Positions 9,528 to 18,625 of a stretch of 46,942 nt of DNA are shown here, in pieces; within the stretch, counting starts at the first letter, position 1, and every line of letters starts with the position of its first letter. Both the position numbers and the translations under genes were made by a program. The stretch is from Terriglobia bacterium (GTDB lineage: Bacteria; Acidobacteriota; Terriglobia; Bryobacterales; Bryobacteraceae): NCBI GenBank assembly GCA_021324185.1, contig JAJPJN010000083.1:1-46942 (forward strand), written 5' to 3'. Below the pieces are notes generated by a model, which worked only from the letters and a program-made list of their open reading frames with translations, did no database searches and was not told the DNA's origin.

Positions 9528-11198
9528 TTAGTGCGCAGTAGCCGGCGGCGGCGTGGCGTTGCCCGGCCGGGGCTGATCGTGTGGCTGAGCTGTTTGCATG
9601 CCCTGCGAGTTGCGGCGCGCGGGCTGCGGCTTCGGCAGCGGCTTCCGTGGCAGCATCTCCGGGCGGTTCGCCGTGTCGTAAACCAAGGACGCGATCACAG
9701 CAGAAGACTGCATCATGTCACCCGGCTGGATGCGATCATACACATCCATGTTGGAATGATGCGTGCGCGTCTCATAATCCATCGGGTCCTGAATGAACTG
9801 GAAGCCGGGGATACCGACCGCATCGAATGACAGATGATCGGTGCCGCCCGTATTGCGAATGGTGATGGTGGTAACTCCGAGATCTTTGAACGGCGCGAGC
9901 CAGGCTTCGAAAACGGGCCGCATCATGTCATTGCCCTGCAGATAGACGCCGCGAATCTTTCCGGTACCGTTATCCAGGTTGAAATAGCCGGAAATCTTCG
10001 AATGCTCCGTCGTCAGCTTCATGGTTTCCGGGTCGCCGAAATGCTCTTTGACGTAAGCGCGTGAACCGAGCAGTCCCTCTTCTTCCCCTCCCCAGAGAGC
10101 GATTCGAACCGTGCGGTCCATGGGCAGATTGACCGCTTTCAGGATGCGGGCAACTTCGATCATGACTGCGCTGCCGGCGCCGTTATCCGTCGCGCCCGTG
10201 CCGCCGTGCCAGGAATCGAAATGGCCGCCAAACATGACGAGTTGATCCTTATGCGGCCCGGTGCCGGGGATTTCGCCCGTGATGTTGAACGAGTTCGGAT
10301 CGTCGTTGAAGAACTCGTTTTGCACGTTGAATTCAAGTTTCACCGGGATGTTGTGCTCTACCAGGCGCGCGATGCGGTTGTACTGTTCCGGCATCATGGC
10401 CACACCGGCGATAGAGGTGGGTTGCTGCGGATCATATGAGCCGCCGGATTGCGCCCAGATGATGCCGCCGTTGCCGTTGGGGCTTTCTGATAGCGTCAGC
10501 AGCACACCCTCATCCTTATAGAACTGGGTGAGTTTGGCCTGGAAGCGAAGGCGCTCTTCGCGTGACATCGGTTGCGGGCGCTGCTGTCCGGGAAGACGCG
10601 GGCCGTTGGCGCCGAAAAAGCCGTTGCGGCCGGGCTCGGGTGCTTCGGCAATATTCGCCAGTTCGGCATCCGTAAGCCGGTGTCCTTCTGCTTCGGTTGG
10701 GAACGGAAGCTCGCGCGGTTCGACAGTCATGACGATCTTGCCGCGCAGCTTGCCCTTATATTTCTCCAGGTCGGCATCGGTGCGAATCGGGGCGATCACC
10801 GGCTCGCCGCTCACGGAACCGTTGGTACCTTCGGTCCAGGCCAGCGGAATACCCACCAGCGCCGAAAATTGCGGCTCAACCATGTGCGCTTCAAAGTACT
10901 TGCACTGCCAGCCGCGGCCGAACGGGCCCCACTTTTCTTCCTTCACGTTCACAAGTCCGTATTCCTGCAGGCGCTTCACGGCCCAATCGCCGGCCGCCTT
11001 GTAGTTCGGCGACCCGGTGAGGCGCGGACCGTAGACATCGGTCAGGTAAAACATTGTGTCCATGACCTTCGAGTCATTGAAGGCTTCGGACTTGATCTTG
11101 TTAATAGCTGCGAGATCGACTTTTTCTTCCGCCAGCAGCAGCAGCGGAACGGCAGCGAAAACGGCTATACAAATGGTGCGGGTTTTTGGAGACAACAT
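9528..11198 (-). CDS. Exported M28 zinc peptidase, carboxypeptidase Q-like
   Basis: From the ATG at 11198 the protein has 556 residues and opens with a signal peptide (MLSPKTRTICIAVFAAVPLLLLAEE). An in-frame TTG at 11336 gives a longer but signal-less N-terminus and is less likely. The di-zinc ligands of family M28 are all visible: His326 (GHFDSWHGG), Asp338 (ATDNGAG), Glu373 next to catalytic Glu372 (GGEEEG), Asp409 (FNLDNG) and His455 (GTDHLSFD). A PA-like insert precedes the catalytic core. The HFDSW and DNGAG spacing resembles carboxypeptidase Q/PGCP. A Pro-rich tail ends the protein. Family members are exopeptidases; the exact end they attack is not predictable here. It is transcribed ahead of the S9B peptidase gene and divergently from lpxC. 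Confidence 0.9.
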   Translation of the reverse strand: MLSPKTRTICIAVFAAVPLLLLAEEKVDLAAINKIKSEAFNDSKVMDTMFYLTDVYGPRLTGSPNYKAAGDWAVKRLQEYGLVNVKEEKWGPFGRGWQCKYFEAHMVEPQFSALVGIPLAWTEGTNGSVSGEPVIAPIRTDADLEKYKGKLRGKIVMTVEPRELPFPTEAEGHRLTDAELANIAEAPEPGRNGFFGANGPRLPGQQRPQPMSREERLRFQAKLTQFYKDEGVLLTLSESPNGNGGIIWAQSGGSYDPQQPTSIAGVAMMPEQYNRIARLVEHNIPVKLEFNVQNEFFNDDPNSFNITGEIPGTGPHKDQLVMFGGHFDSWHGGTGATDNGAGSAVMIEVARILKAVNLPMDRTVRIALWGGEEEGLLGSRAYVKEHFGDPETMKLTTEHSKISGYFNLDNGTGKIRGVYLQGNDMMRPVFEAWLAPFKDLGVTTITIRNTGGTDHLSFDAVGIPGFQFIQDPMDYETRTHHSNMDVYDRIQPGDMMQSSAVIASLVYDTANRPEMLPRKPLPKPQPARRNSQGMQTAQPHDQPRPGNATPPPATAH

Positions 11199-11361
11199 AC
11201 GCTGGTTCAATAACGAGTAAACCGTTCTGAAAGTTACCACCTTGCGGCTAAAACACCACAATCCCTTAGGCCAGCGTGGGACTATGTTGCAAAAATGATA
11301 CAGCACTGCAGATGTATCCTCAAGAAAATGAAGCAATTAGCTAGTCAAAGCCGACATGCTT

Positions 11362-11370
11362 TGCTATGCT
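11362..11370 (+). promoter_or_regulatory. Possible extended -10 promoter very close to the lpxC start
   Basis: TGC-TATGCT at 11362-11370 is an extended -10 element; no good -35 is seen. A start near 11377 would leave a leader of only about five bases before the lpxC ATG at 11382, which also lacks a Shine-Dalgarno sequence. This suggests a nearly leaderless message but is not proven. The rest of the 183-bp divergent gap (11199-11381) shows no other strong signal. Confidence 0.3.
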
Positions 11371-11381
11371 GATCGCTTCAC

Positions 11382-12251
11382 ATGCTACATGAGACGACGA
11401 TCCGGCATCCGGTCCAGATAGCCGGAGTGGGATTGCATCATGGCGCACCGGTTCATATGCGCATCCGGCCGGCGCCTCCGGCCACCGGAATCGTTTTTAT
11501 TCGGACCGACCTCGACAACACTGAGATCCCGGCAAGCTGGGAATACGTGGAGCGCGTCAGCTACGCCACCAGTCTGATGCACCCCAAGGGCATCTTCATT
11601 TCGACCACCGAGCACCTGCTGAGCGTGTTTTTCAGCATGGGGCTGGATAACGCCTACGTGGAACTGGACAACCTGGAGCTGCCCATTTTGGATGGGAGCG
11701 GTTTGCCGTTCGTCCAATTGCTGCAACAAGCGGGAATTCAGCACTCCAGGCGCCTGCGCCGCTACATGCGCATCGTGAAGCCGGTGACCGTGGAGGCGAA
11801 TGGGAAGCGGGTGTCGATCCTGCCCTCGGACCGCTTTCAGCTTCGTTGCCACAATTTCTACAACCACCCGCTGGTGGGCGAGCAGAAGCTGGAAATTGAC
11901 GTGACGCCGGAGGTCTACGCCCGCGAGATCGCGCCCGCCCGTACGTTCGGATTCGAATATGAGCTCGACCAGATGCGCGATATGGGGTTAATTCGGGGAG
12001 CGACGCTCGACAACGCGATCTGTTTTACGCGCGACGGCGTTGCCAATCCCGGCGGTTTGCGTTTTCCCGACGAATGCTGCCGCCACAAGGCCTTGGATCT
12101 GATTGGCGATCTGGCGCTGATCGGACGGCCTCTGCTGGGGCTGGTGATCGCCGAAAAAGCCGGGCATGCGATGCATGTGGCTCTGGTCAATCAGATTATG
12201 TCGGACTCATCGCTCTATGAGATCGTCACCTTAGATCGCGCGGCTGCGTAG
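11382..12251 (+). CDS. lpxC: UDP-3-O-acyl-N-acetylglucosamine deacetylase (lipid A biosynthesis)
   Basis: At 289 residues this is close to the usual LpxC length. The zinc ligands His78 (STTEHLLS), His235 and Asp239 (RHKALDLIGDL) are present, as is the catalytic His262 (AGHAMHVAL). The fold-typical ELPILDGSGLPFV and TFGFEYELD segments also match. The enzyme performs the committed step of lipid A synthesis, removing the acetyl group from UDP-3-O-acyl-GlcNAc in the cytoplasm; its presence shows that the host makes lipopolysaccharide. No Shine-Dalgarno precedes the ATG. The pgsA-like gene starts eight bases after the stop, implying co-transcription. The other lpx genes are not in the window. Confidence 0.96.
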   Translation: MLHETTIRHPVQIAGVGLHHGAPVHMRIRPAPPATGIVFIRTDLDNTEIPASWEYVERVSYATSLMHPKGIFISTTEHLLSVFFSMGLDNAYVELDNLELPILDGSGLPFVQLLQQAGIQHSRRLRRYMRIVKPVTVEANGKRVSILPSDRFQLRCHNFYNHPLVGEQKLEIDVTPEVYAREIAPARTFGFEYELDQMRDMGLIRGATLDNAICFTRDGVANPGGLRFPDECCRHKALDLIGDLALIGRPLLGLVIAEKAGHAMHVALVNQIMSDSSLYEIVTLDRAAA

Positions 12252-12259
12252 AATCTGTA

Positions 12260-12811
12260 TTGCGGCATCTCCCCAACATCGTTACTTGCATCCGTCTTGC
12301 CGCTGCGCCTTTCGTTGCCTGGCTGGTGGCGGATGGTCTTTATAGACAAGCTCTGATTGTGGTAGTGGTAGCGGGATTGAGCGATTGGCTCGACGGCTTC
12401 AGCGCCAGGAAACTGAACGCCAGCGGCAAGACCGGCGTGATTCTGGACCCGATGGCGGACAAGATTCTGCTAGTGGTGTTATTCGTTCAACTGGCGTTGA
12501 GCAACTTGATTCCGGTCTGGATGTTGGCGCTGGCAGTGACTCGCGATGTGGTAATTGTTCTGGGAGCGTTGCTGATCCGCATGGTCCGCAATGTCCGCCG
12601 ATTTTTCCCGTCGATCTGGGGCAAAGTAAGCACGTTCTTCCAGATCGTGCTGATCCTGATGGTGCTGCTCGAAGCGGCGTTCCCGCGCGAGATTTTATAT
12701 GCATTGCAGCAGACGGCGCTCTTTTTAAGCGCTTTCTTTACGGCACTCAGCGGAGTGGATTACGTGCGGCGCGGGATCGAAATGCTCAGCCGGCCTGCGG
12801 CTGCGGACTGA
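12260..12811 (+). CDS. pgsA: CDP-alcohol phosphatidyltransferase, PgsA-like
   Basis: A 183-residue multi-pass membrane protein with the full CDP-alcohol phosphotransferase motif: Asp42 and Asp45-Gly46 (SDWLDG), Ala49-Arg50, Gly59, Asp63 and Asp67 (GVILDPMADK). About four to five hydrophobic helices follow. The family joins CDP-diacylglycerol to a small alcohol; sequence type and length favour glycerol-3-phosphate (phosphatidylglycerophosphate synthase), but cardiolipin- or inositol-type enzymes share the motif. Translation probably starts at the TTG at 12260, eight bases after lpxC stops, with only a weak ribosome site, so coupling to lpxC is likely. Confidence 0.85.
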   Translation: MRHLPNIVTCIRLAAAPFVAWLVADGLYRQALIVVVVAGLSDWLDGFSARKLNASGKTGVILDPMADKILLVVLFVQLALSNLIPVWMLALAVTRDVVIVLGALLIRMVRNVRRFFPSIWGKVSTFFQIVLILMVLLEAAFPREILYALQQTALFLSAFFTALSGVDYVRRGIEMLSRPAAAD

Positions 12812-12875
12812 TCGCCGCTGCGAATTGCGTAGCCAGCCGTTGAAATGCTTTAATAGAAGTGTAGCGTCGAGCACG

Positions 12876-12901
12876 AAAGTGGGCGAAAAGCCCACTTTTT
12901 T
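12876..12901 (+). terminator. rimP-leader-type hairpin with U-tract (attenuator-like)
   Basis: AAAGTGGGC (12876-12884) pairs perfectly with GCCCACTTT (12890-12898) around a GAAAA loop and runs into further T residues to 12901. The GUGGGC/GCCCAC hairpin plus U-tract immediately upstream of rimP matches the conserved rimP-leader structure described in other phyla. It may terminate pgsA transcription, attenuate the rimP-nusA-infB operon, or both. Confidence 0.75.
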
Positions 12902-12937
12902 ATTGCCCGGTTTGACGCGACTCCTGGGTTTTTGGGA

Positions 12938-13414
12938 ATGCCGGCGGCGGAGACGACAGAAATCGTGAACAGAATCACCGAGTTGGGTGAGAAGTCCGCT
13001 CTTGGCACGCCCATTGAAATCGTCGAAGTGGAGCTGCGGGGCGCCGGGAAGGCTCGTTTGCTACGGGTGTACATCGATAAGCCAGGCGGGGTCACCCACG
13101 GCGATTGCGAATTGATTTCGGAACGCCTGGGCAGATTGCTGGATGAAGAAGACGCCGTACCGAGCGACAGCTACACCTTGGAGGTAAGCTCGCCGGGACT
13201 GGAGCGCAGACTCACACGCCCCCGTGATTTCGAACGCGTTGTCGGGCAGAGGATCCGGCTAACGGTTCGCAATCCCATCGAAGGGCAGACCCGCTTCGAA
13301 GGCAAGCTTACGGGATTCGCCGGGGGAACTCTCGAGATGGAGACGGCCCCGCAGCATCTGGTGCGAGTGCCTCTCGATCAGGTTCACAAAGCGAATCTGA
13401 AGTTCGAGTGGTAA
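12938..13414 (+). CDS. rimP: Ribosome maturation factor RimP
   Basis: About 158 residues, the usual RimP length. It has the conserved N-terminal domain segment (VEVELRGAGKARLLRVYIDKPGG), the GDCELISERLGRLLDEED helix, the hallmark YTLEVSSPGLERRL and a C-terminal SH3-like barrel. RimP assists assembly of the 30S ribosomal subunit. Either the ATG at 12938 or a TTG at 12932 could start it; neither has a strong ribosome site and ATG is preferred. It opens the rimP-nusA-infB-ylxP run and sits behind the leader hairpin, so its expression is probably set by attenuation. Confidence 0.93.
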   Translation: MPAAETTEIVNRITELGEKSALGTPIEIVEVELRGAGKARLLRVYIDKPGGVTHGDCELISERLGRLLDEEDAVPSDSYTLEVSSPGLERRLTRPRDFERVVGQRIRLTVRNPIEGQTRFEGKLTGFAGGTLEMETAPQHLVRVPLDQVHKANLKFEW

Positions 13415-13461
13415 TCCGCTAATTCAGACGACAATTTTTTGGAAGAATTTGAGGTTTTTAC

Positions 13462-15066
13462 GTGCCGTCCATTTATCAATCCATCGAAATGCTGAGCAAG
13501 GAAAAAGGTATCGATCCGCAGATCGTGCTGGACGCGGTCAAGGACGCGATGCTGGCTGCTGCGCGCAAGCATTTCCGGTCGCAGGAAGATCTGGTCGCGG
13601 ATTTAGACGAAGGTTCAGGGAATATACAGATCTACACGGTCCGCAAGGTGGTCGAGGTTGTGGAAGATCCTTATAAGGAGATCAGTCTTTCTCAGGCACG
13701 CCGGATTGACCCGAATGCAACTATCGGCATGGAAATCCGCGAGGCGAAGCCGACGGAAGCTCTGGGCCGCATCTCCGCGCAGACAGCAAAGCAGGTGATT
13801 CTGCAGAAGGTCCGTGAAGCCGAGCGCGATAGTGTTTTTGTCGAGTTTCAGGGCCGCCAGGGCGAACTGGTGAACTGCACCATCAAGCGCATGGAAGGCC
13901 AGGATTACATCGTTGATATGGGGAAGACGGAAGCACGCCTTCCTAAGAAAGAGCAGTCGCGGGTGGAAACGTTCAGCCTCGGCGATCGCGTGCGCTGTGT
14001 AATTAAGGGCGTCGAAAAGGGCGGCAAGCTGTCCGGGGTGGTTGTTTCACGCGCGGCGCCGGAGCTGGTGATGCGCCTCTTTGAACAGGAGGTGCCGGAG
14101 ATTTATGACGGCACGGTGGTGATCAAAGCCTGCGCGCGCGAAGCCAGCGAACGCACCAAGATCGCGGTGGCAAGCCGCGACCGGGATGTCGACAGCGTAG
14201 GCGCCTGCGTGGGCATGAAGGGCATGCGCGTGCAATCGATCATTCGCGAGCTGCGCGGGGAGAAGATCGACATTATCGAATACTCGGACGATCCGGTTCT
14301 GTACGTGACCAAGGCCCTGAGCCCGGCGAAGATCTCGCGCGTCACCATCATCGATTCCGCTGAGAAGCATATGGAAGTCGTGGTTGACGACCTGCAGCTA
14401 TCGCTTGCGATAGGCAAGCGCGGCCAGAACGTGCGGCTTGCGGCTAAGCTGATGGGCTGGAAGATCGATATCAAGAGCGAAGAGGAAAAACGCCGGGAAT
14501 TAGAGGCGCGCATGGCAGACATGGTGATGACCGGCGCGCCGGTTTCGGTGTTGATTGAGCATGGTCTGGAGGAGAACGTCGTCGAGCAGCTAGTCGGGGC
14601 GGGAATTGGAACCGTCGAGAAGCTGGGCAGCATGACTCCGGAGGATTTGGAGGCGATTCCAGGTATCGACGAAGGAATTGTGAGTCAAATTCAGGGCTCA
14701 GTCGTGTCTTTTTATGAGTACGACACTGCGCAAGAGGCAGCTCCGAGCCAGGCAGAGGAGATAGAGACCGTGATCGACGAAACAACTGAGAATCCTGAAG
14801 GCGGCGAAGCGCAGCAGAGCCGCGTGGTAAAGGCGGCGGACGAAGCTCCGGGCGACCGCCTCTTTGAAAACATTCAAACCGGAGTTCTGGAGCGCGATCT
14901 GGCCACACATGAAGCCGCGCTGCTGGAAGAAAGCGATGAGGGCGAGGTCCTGGACCTGGGAAAGGTGGAGGGATTATCGGCGGCCCCGTCGGTTTTGCGC
15001 AACATGGTTTTATCGGAAGAAAGCCCCGAACCGGCTGAATCTGATACCATGAAGAAACCCGAGTAA
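13462..15066 (+). CDS. nusA: Transcription termination/antitermination factor NusA
   Basis: A 534-residue protein starting at GTG 13462 with GAGG seven bases upstream. Domains in order: an N-terminal RNA polymerase-binding domain (to about residue 125), an S1 RNA-binding domain (about 130-200), KH1 with its GxxG loop at 251-254 (GMKG) and KH2 with GKRG at 318-321. A helix-hairpin-helix-like region follows at about residues 360-415 (TPEDLEAIPGIDEG). The final 110 or so residues are acidic and poorly conserved. NusA binds RNA polymerase and nascent RNA to govern pausing, termination and rRNA antitermination. It follows rimP by 47 bp and precedes infB, the classic order. Confidence 0.97.
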   Translation: MPSIYQSIEMLSKEKGIDPQIVLDAVKDAMLAAARKHFRSQEDLVADLDEGSGNIQIYTVRKVVEVVEDPYKEISLSQARRIDPNATIGMEIREAKPTEALGRISAQTAKQVILQKVREAERDSVFVEFQGRQGELVNCTIKRMEGQDYIVDMGKTEARLPKKEQSRVETFSLGDRVRCVIKGVEKGGKLSGVVVSRAAPELVMRLFEQEVPEIYDGTVVIKACAREASERTKIAVASRDRDVDSVGACVGMKGMRVQSIIRELRGEKIDIIEYSDDPVLYVTKALSPAKISRVTIIDSAEKHMEVVVDDLQLSLAIGKRGQNVRLAAKLMGWKIDIKSEEEKRRELEARMADMVMTGAPVSVLIEHGLEENVVEQLVGAGIGTVEKLGSMTPEDLEAIPGIDEGIVSQIQGSVVSFYEYDTAQEAAPSQAEEIETVIDETTENPEGGEAQQSRVVKAADEAPGDRLFENIQTGVLERDLATHEAALLEESDEGEVLDLGKVEGLSAAPSVLRNMVLSEESPEPAESDTMKKPE

Positions 15067-15114
15067 AACGCTACAAGTGGCGGTAGTGTAAGGAGTTATC
15101 AAGCAGTTTCTTCT

Positions 15115-18100
15115 ATGAAGAAAATCCGAATTAACGAGCTGGCGCGGGAGCTCGAAGTCAAGCCCGGCGTCATTCTCGAGATGCTGCCCGAATTGGGTGT
15201 GCACGAGAAGAAGACGCATTCCAGCTCGATCGACGAAGACGTCGCGCTTGTAGTGAGAGAGCGTCTGACGGGCTCAAGCACACCGCCCCCGGTGAGTTCC
15301 AACGGCCATGCGGCCGAGCACACGCAGGAGGTGGCGACGCCCACTGCGGCTCAGCCGCTAGAAGCGAAGGCGGCTGCGAGCGCGCCACCGCCTGAGCCGC
15401 TACAGGTGTCTGCCGTCGCCGAGTCTCCGGTTCAGCGTCCGGCTGCGCAGCCACCGCTGCGCGCGCCCGTTCGCCGGGCCGAAACACAGGAAGCGCCGGC
15501 CCACACACCCGCACCGGCTGAGGCGCCCGCCGCGCAGGAAGTAAAGCCGGCTACAGTGCCAGAGGTGAAAGTTGCCGAGCAGGCAGCCAGCTCCGGGGCA
15601 GAGGCTCAAGCCACGCCCGCTGAAGGCGATCGCCCGATACCGGCTTTCAAGCCATTGCGGCCGCCACTCGGCGGAGGCGGTCCATTGCACCCGCCCGTTG
15701 GACCGACAGGCTCCGGGCTCAGCAGAAGCGTTGGAATTCCGGCGCGCCCATTGCCACAAGCGCCTGCCGCGAGAACGGCTCCCGCAACGCCGCTGCCGAG
15801 CGGGCCCAAACAGCCACTACCTTCCGAGGCGCCGCGTCCAGCGGCTGCCAGTCCGGGCATGCCGGCAGTACGGCCAGCGCGTCCCTCTGCGCCACCATTT
15901 CAAACGCTAGAAGGCGCGGTAGCGCCGCCGGCCGGGAAGCCCGAAACTCCAGCGGCTCGCGTGCAGCCTCCGACCCATGTCATTGCTCCGGGGCCGGCTG
16001 CCGGGACAATTCCGGGAGCACCGATTCCGGCGCCACGTCCTGCCGCTCCACGGCCCGGGTTAACGCCCGGCGCGCCCATTGCGCCGCGGCCGGCGAACCG
16101 GCCTGCATTAGCCGGACAGCCAAGCGCGCGTCCGGTGGTCCCGCCGCGGCCCGACATGGTGCAGCGGCTGAAACAGCAACAGACACAAACGCGTCCTGGG
16201 CCTGGCGCACCTGCGATGCCGAGACCTGCCACTCCAGGCAGGCCGGCGCCGGCGCCGGGGCAACCGCTGTATCGCGGACCCGTTCGTCCGGGACAACCGC
16301 TGATGCGCGGGCCTGGAGGGCCAGGCAGCCCGGCTCAACCCGCTGGTCTGCGCCGCCCCGGCGTGCGTCCCATGCACCCGACGGCACTTCGTCCCGAGCC
16401 AGCCACGCTGCCTCCTGGCGATACCGGCCGCCGCCATCAGGTCAAGCCCACGGGCCGGCAGGGCGCGCGCAAGCGCGAGGATCTCGAAGAAGGAATTCTA
16501 CGCGAACGGGTCTCTCGCCGCGCTGCTATAGCCGAGCCGCCGCCGATTGACCGCGAAATCACGGTCTCCGAAGGCATTACGGTGAAAGAGCTTTCCGAGA
16601 AGCTGGGCGTGAAGGCCAATCTGGTGATCAAGAAGCTGGTGGACACCAAGAAAATTTTCGCCACCATCAACCAGACGCTCGATGTGAAGCTGGCCGAAGA
16701 GCTGGCGCGCGAATTCGGCGCCTCCACGAATCAGGTCAGCTACGAAGAGGAAAGCACGCAGGATATCGAGCTCGCCGAAGAATCGCGCGATCTGGTGCGG
16801 CGTGCTCCGGTTGTGACGGTCATGGGGCATGTCGATCACGGCAAAACGTCGCTGCTCGATGCCATCCGGCAAACCAATGTTGCCGGCCGCGAAGCGGGAG
16901 GCATCACGCAGCATATCGGCGCCTACTACATCGAGAAAAATAACCGCAAGATCGTGTTCATCGATACGCCCGGCCACCAGGCGTTTACTCGCATGCGCGC
17001 GCGAGGCGCAAAGGTAACCGATATTGTCGTGCTGGTTGTTTCAGCCGATGACGGCGTGATGCCGCAGACGCTGGAAGCGATTGATCACGCACGCGCGGCG
17101 GGCGTGCCGATCATTGTCGCGATCAATAAGATCGACAAACCGGATGCACAGCCCGAGCGAGTCAAGCAGCAGCTTGCCGACCGAGGATTGCTGGCAGAAG
17201 ATTGGGGCGGCGATGTAGTAATGGTTCCGGTGTCGGCGAAGACCGGACAGAATCTCGATCTGCTGCTCGAGATGATTCTGCTGGTTGCCGATTTGCAAGA
17301 CCTTAAGGCGAACCCGAATCGTCCGGCGCTGGGCACTGTGCTCGAAGCCAAGCTGGACAAAGGCCGCGGTCCGGTCGCGACCATGCTGGTTCGCAACGGA
17401 ACACTGCACGCCGGTGATTTCTTCATCTGCGGGCAGCTTTTCAGCAAAGTTCGCGCGATGTTTGACGATCGCGGCAACCCGGTTAAAGAAGCCGAGCCGT
17501 CAATGCCGGTAGAAGTAATCGGTCTTGAAAGCTTGCCCGAGGTTGGCGATTCCTTCCAGGTGGTTTCCGACACCTCGAAGGCGAAGCAGATTGTGCTCTA
17601 TCGCGAGTCGAAAGCGCGCGATCTGGCGATGGCGAAGGGCGCGCGTGTTGCGACGCTCGATTCGCTCAGCAAACAGTTCGCAGAAGGCGATCTCAAGGAT
17701 CTGAACCTGATCATCAAGGCCGATGTGGGCGGAACTGCCGAGGTGCTTTCCGATACACTACAGCAGCTCTCGAATGAGAAGATTCGCGTGCGCGTGCTGC
17801 ATACGGGCGTGGGCGCGATTACCGAAAGCGATGTGCTGCTGGCTTCGGCCTCTGACGCCATTATTATTGGCTTCAATGTCCGGCCCGAGCGTAATGCACA
17901 GGCAGTGGCCGAGCAGCAGAAGGTCGATATCCGGCTTCACAGCATCATCTACGAGTTGATCGATGAGGTGAAGATGGCGATGACCGGCCTGCTGGAGCCG
18001 GTTTTCAAGGAGACCGTCCAAGGCCATGCCGAAGTGCGGGAGACGTTCCGCATCAGCAAGGTAGGTACGGTTGCCGGCTGCTTCGTCACAGACGGCGCCA

Positions 18101-18324
18101 TCCGGCGCGACAGCCAGATTCGGGTGCTGCGGAATGGCGATATCGTCCACACCGGCCGCATCGAAGCGCTAAAGCGATTCAAAAACGACGCGAGCGAAGT
18201 GAAAAACGGTTTGGAGTGCGGTATCTCGATTGCTAACTTCAACGGCGTGCAGGTGGGCGACATCATTGAAGCATTCACGATGGAGCGCCTCGCGCCGCAG
18301 ATGCCAGAGGCCGCAACGGTATAA
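15115..18324 (+). CDS. infB: Translation initiation factor IF-2
   Basis: At 1069 residues this is a long IF-2. A first IF2_N module ([17 protein letters not shown]) covers about residues 1-52. An extremely Pro/Ala/Gly-rich low-complexity linker of some 420 residues follows. A second IF2_N module ([19 protein letters not shown]) comes at about 480-535. The GTPase core begins with the P-loop GHVDHGKT at 571-578, then [25 protein letters not shown] and SAKTG. C-terminal domains II-IV follow. The protein delivers initiator tRNA to the ribosome. It starts 48 bp after nusA and is followed by a DUF503 gene after 10 bp. Confidence 0.98.
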   Translation: MKKIRINELARELEVKPGVILEMLPELGVHEKKTHSSSIDEDVALVVRERLTGSSTPPPVSSNGHAAEHTQEVATPTAAQPLEAKAAASAPPPEPLQVSAVAESPVQRPAAQPPLRAPVRRAETQEAPAHTPAPAEAPAAQEVKPATVPEVKVAEQAASSGAEAQATPAEGDRPIPAFKPLRPPLGGGGPLHPPVGPTGSGLSRSVGIPARPLPQAPAARTAPATPLPSGPKQPLPSEAPRPAAASPGMPAVRPARPSAPPFQTLEGAVAPPAGKPETPAARVQPPTHVIAPGPAAGTIPGAPIPAPRPAAPRPGLTPGAPIAPRPANRPALAGQPSARPVVPPRPDMVQRLKQQQTQTRPGPGAPAMPRPATPGRPAPAPGQPLYRGPVRPGQPLMRGPGGPGSPAQPAGLRRPGVRPMHPTALRPEPATLPPGDTGRRHQVKPTGRQGARKREDLEEGILRERVSRRAAIAEPPPIDREITVSEGITVKELSEKLGVKANLVIKKLVDTKKIFATINQTLDVKLAEELAREFGASTNQVSYEEESTQDIELAEESRDLVRRAPVVTVMGHVDHGKTSLLDAIRQTNVAGREAGGITQHIGAYYIEKNNRKIVFIDTPGHQAFTRMRARGAKVTDIVVLVVSADDGVMPQTLEAIDHARAAGVPIIVAINKIDKPDAQPERVKQQLADRGLLAEDWGGDVVMVPVSAKTGQNLDLLLEMILLVADLQDLKANPNRPALGTVLEAKLDKGRGPVATMLVRNGTLHAGDFFICGQLFSKVRAMFDDRGNPVKEAEPSMPVEVIGLESLPEVGDSFQVVSDTSKAKQIVLYRESKARDLAMAKGARVATLDSLSKQFAEGDLKDLNLIIKADVGGTAEVLSDTLQQLSNEKIRVRVLHTGVGAITESDVLLASASDAIIIGFNVRPERNAQAVAEQQKVDIRLHSIIYELIDEVKMAMTGLLEPVFKETVQGHAEVRETFRISKVGTVAGCFVTDGAIRRDSQIRVLRNGDIVHTGRIEALKRFKNDASEVKNGLECGISIANFNGVQVGDIIEAFTMERLAPQMPEAATV

Positions 18325-18334
18325 ATCGGCCTGA

Positions 18335-18619
18335 ATGGCGGTAATCGGCGTGTTGACTCTCGACATTCACGTCGAGAGTTCGCACTCCCTCAAAGAGAAG
18401 CGCCACGTAGTCAAAAGCCTGAAGGACCGGCTGCGCGAGCGCTTCAATGTTTCCGTTGCAGAGATTGACTTTCTCGATTCCTGGCAGAACTCGGTGATTG
18501 CGGCGGTGACGGTTTCAAACGACCGCGTGCATGCCGAACAGCTTTTACAAGCAGTAGAAGCACATGCGGCCAGCGTGCTGGGTGGCGCGCTGGCCGCGAG
18601 TAGCGTGGAATGGATCTAA
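18335..18619 (+). CDS. DUF503 family protein, YlxP-like
   Basis: A 94-residue protein matching DUF503: a first strand VIGVLTLDIHVESSHSLKEKRHVVKSLKDRL followed by the conserved NVSVAEIDFLDSWQNSVIAAVTVSND. This small family commonly lies between infB and rbfA, and its biochemical role is unclear. Here it starts 10 bp after infB, but rbfA is displaced 3.5 kb downstream. It is separated by only 6 bp from a convergent cysteine protease gene. Confidence 0.88.
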   Translation: MAVIGVLTLDIHVESSHSLKEKRHVVKSLKDRLRERFNVSVAEIDFLDSWQNSVIAAVTVSNDRVHAEQLLQAVEAHAASVLGGALAASSVEWI

Positions 18620-18625
18620 CGGCGT

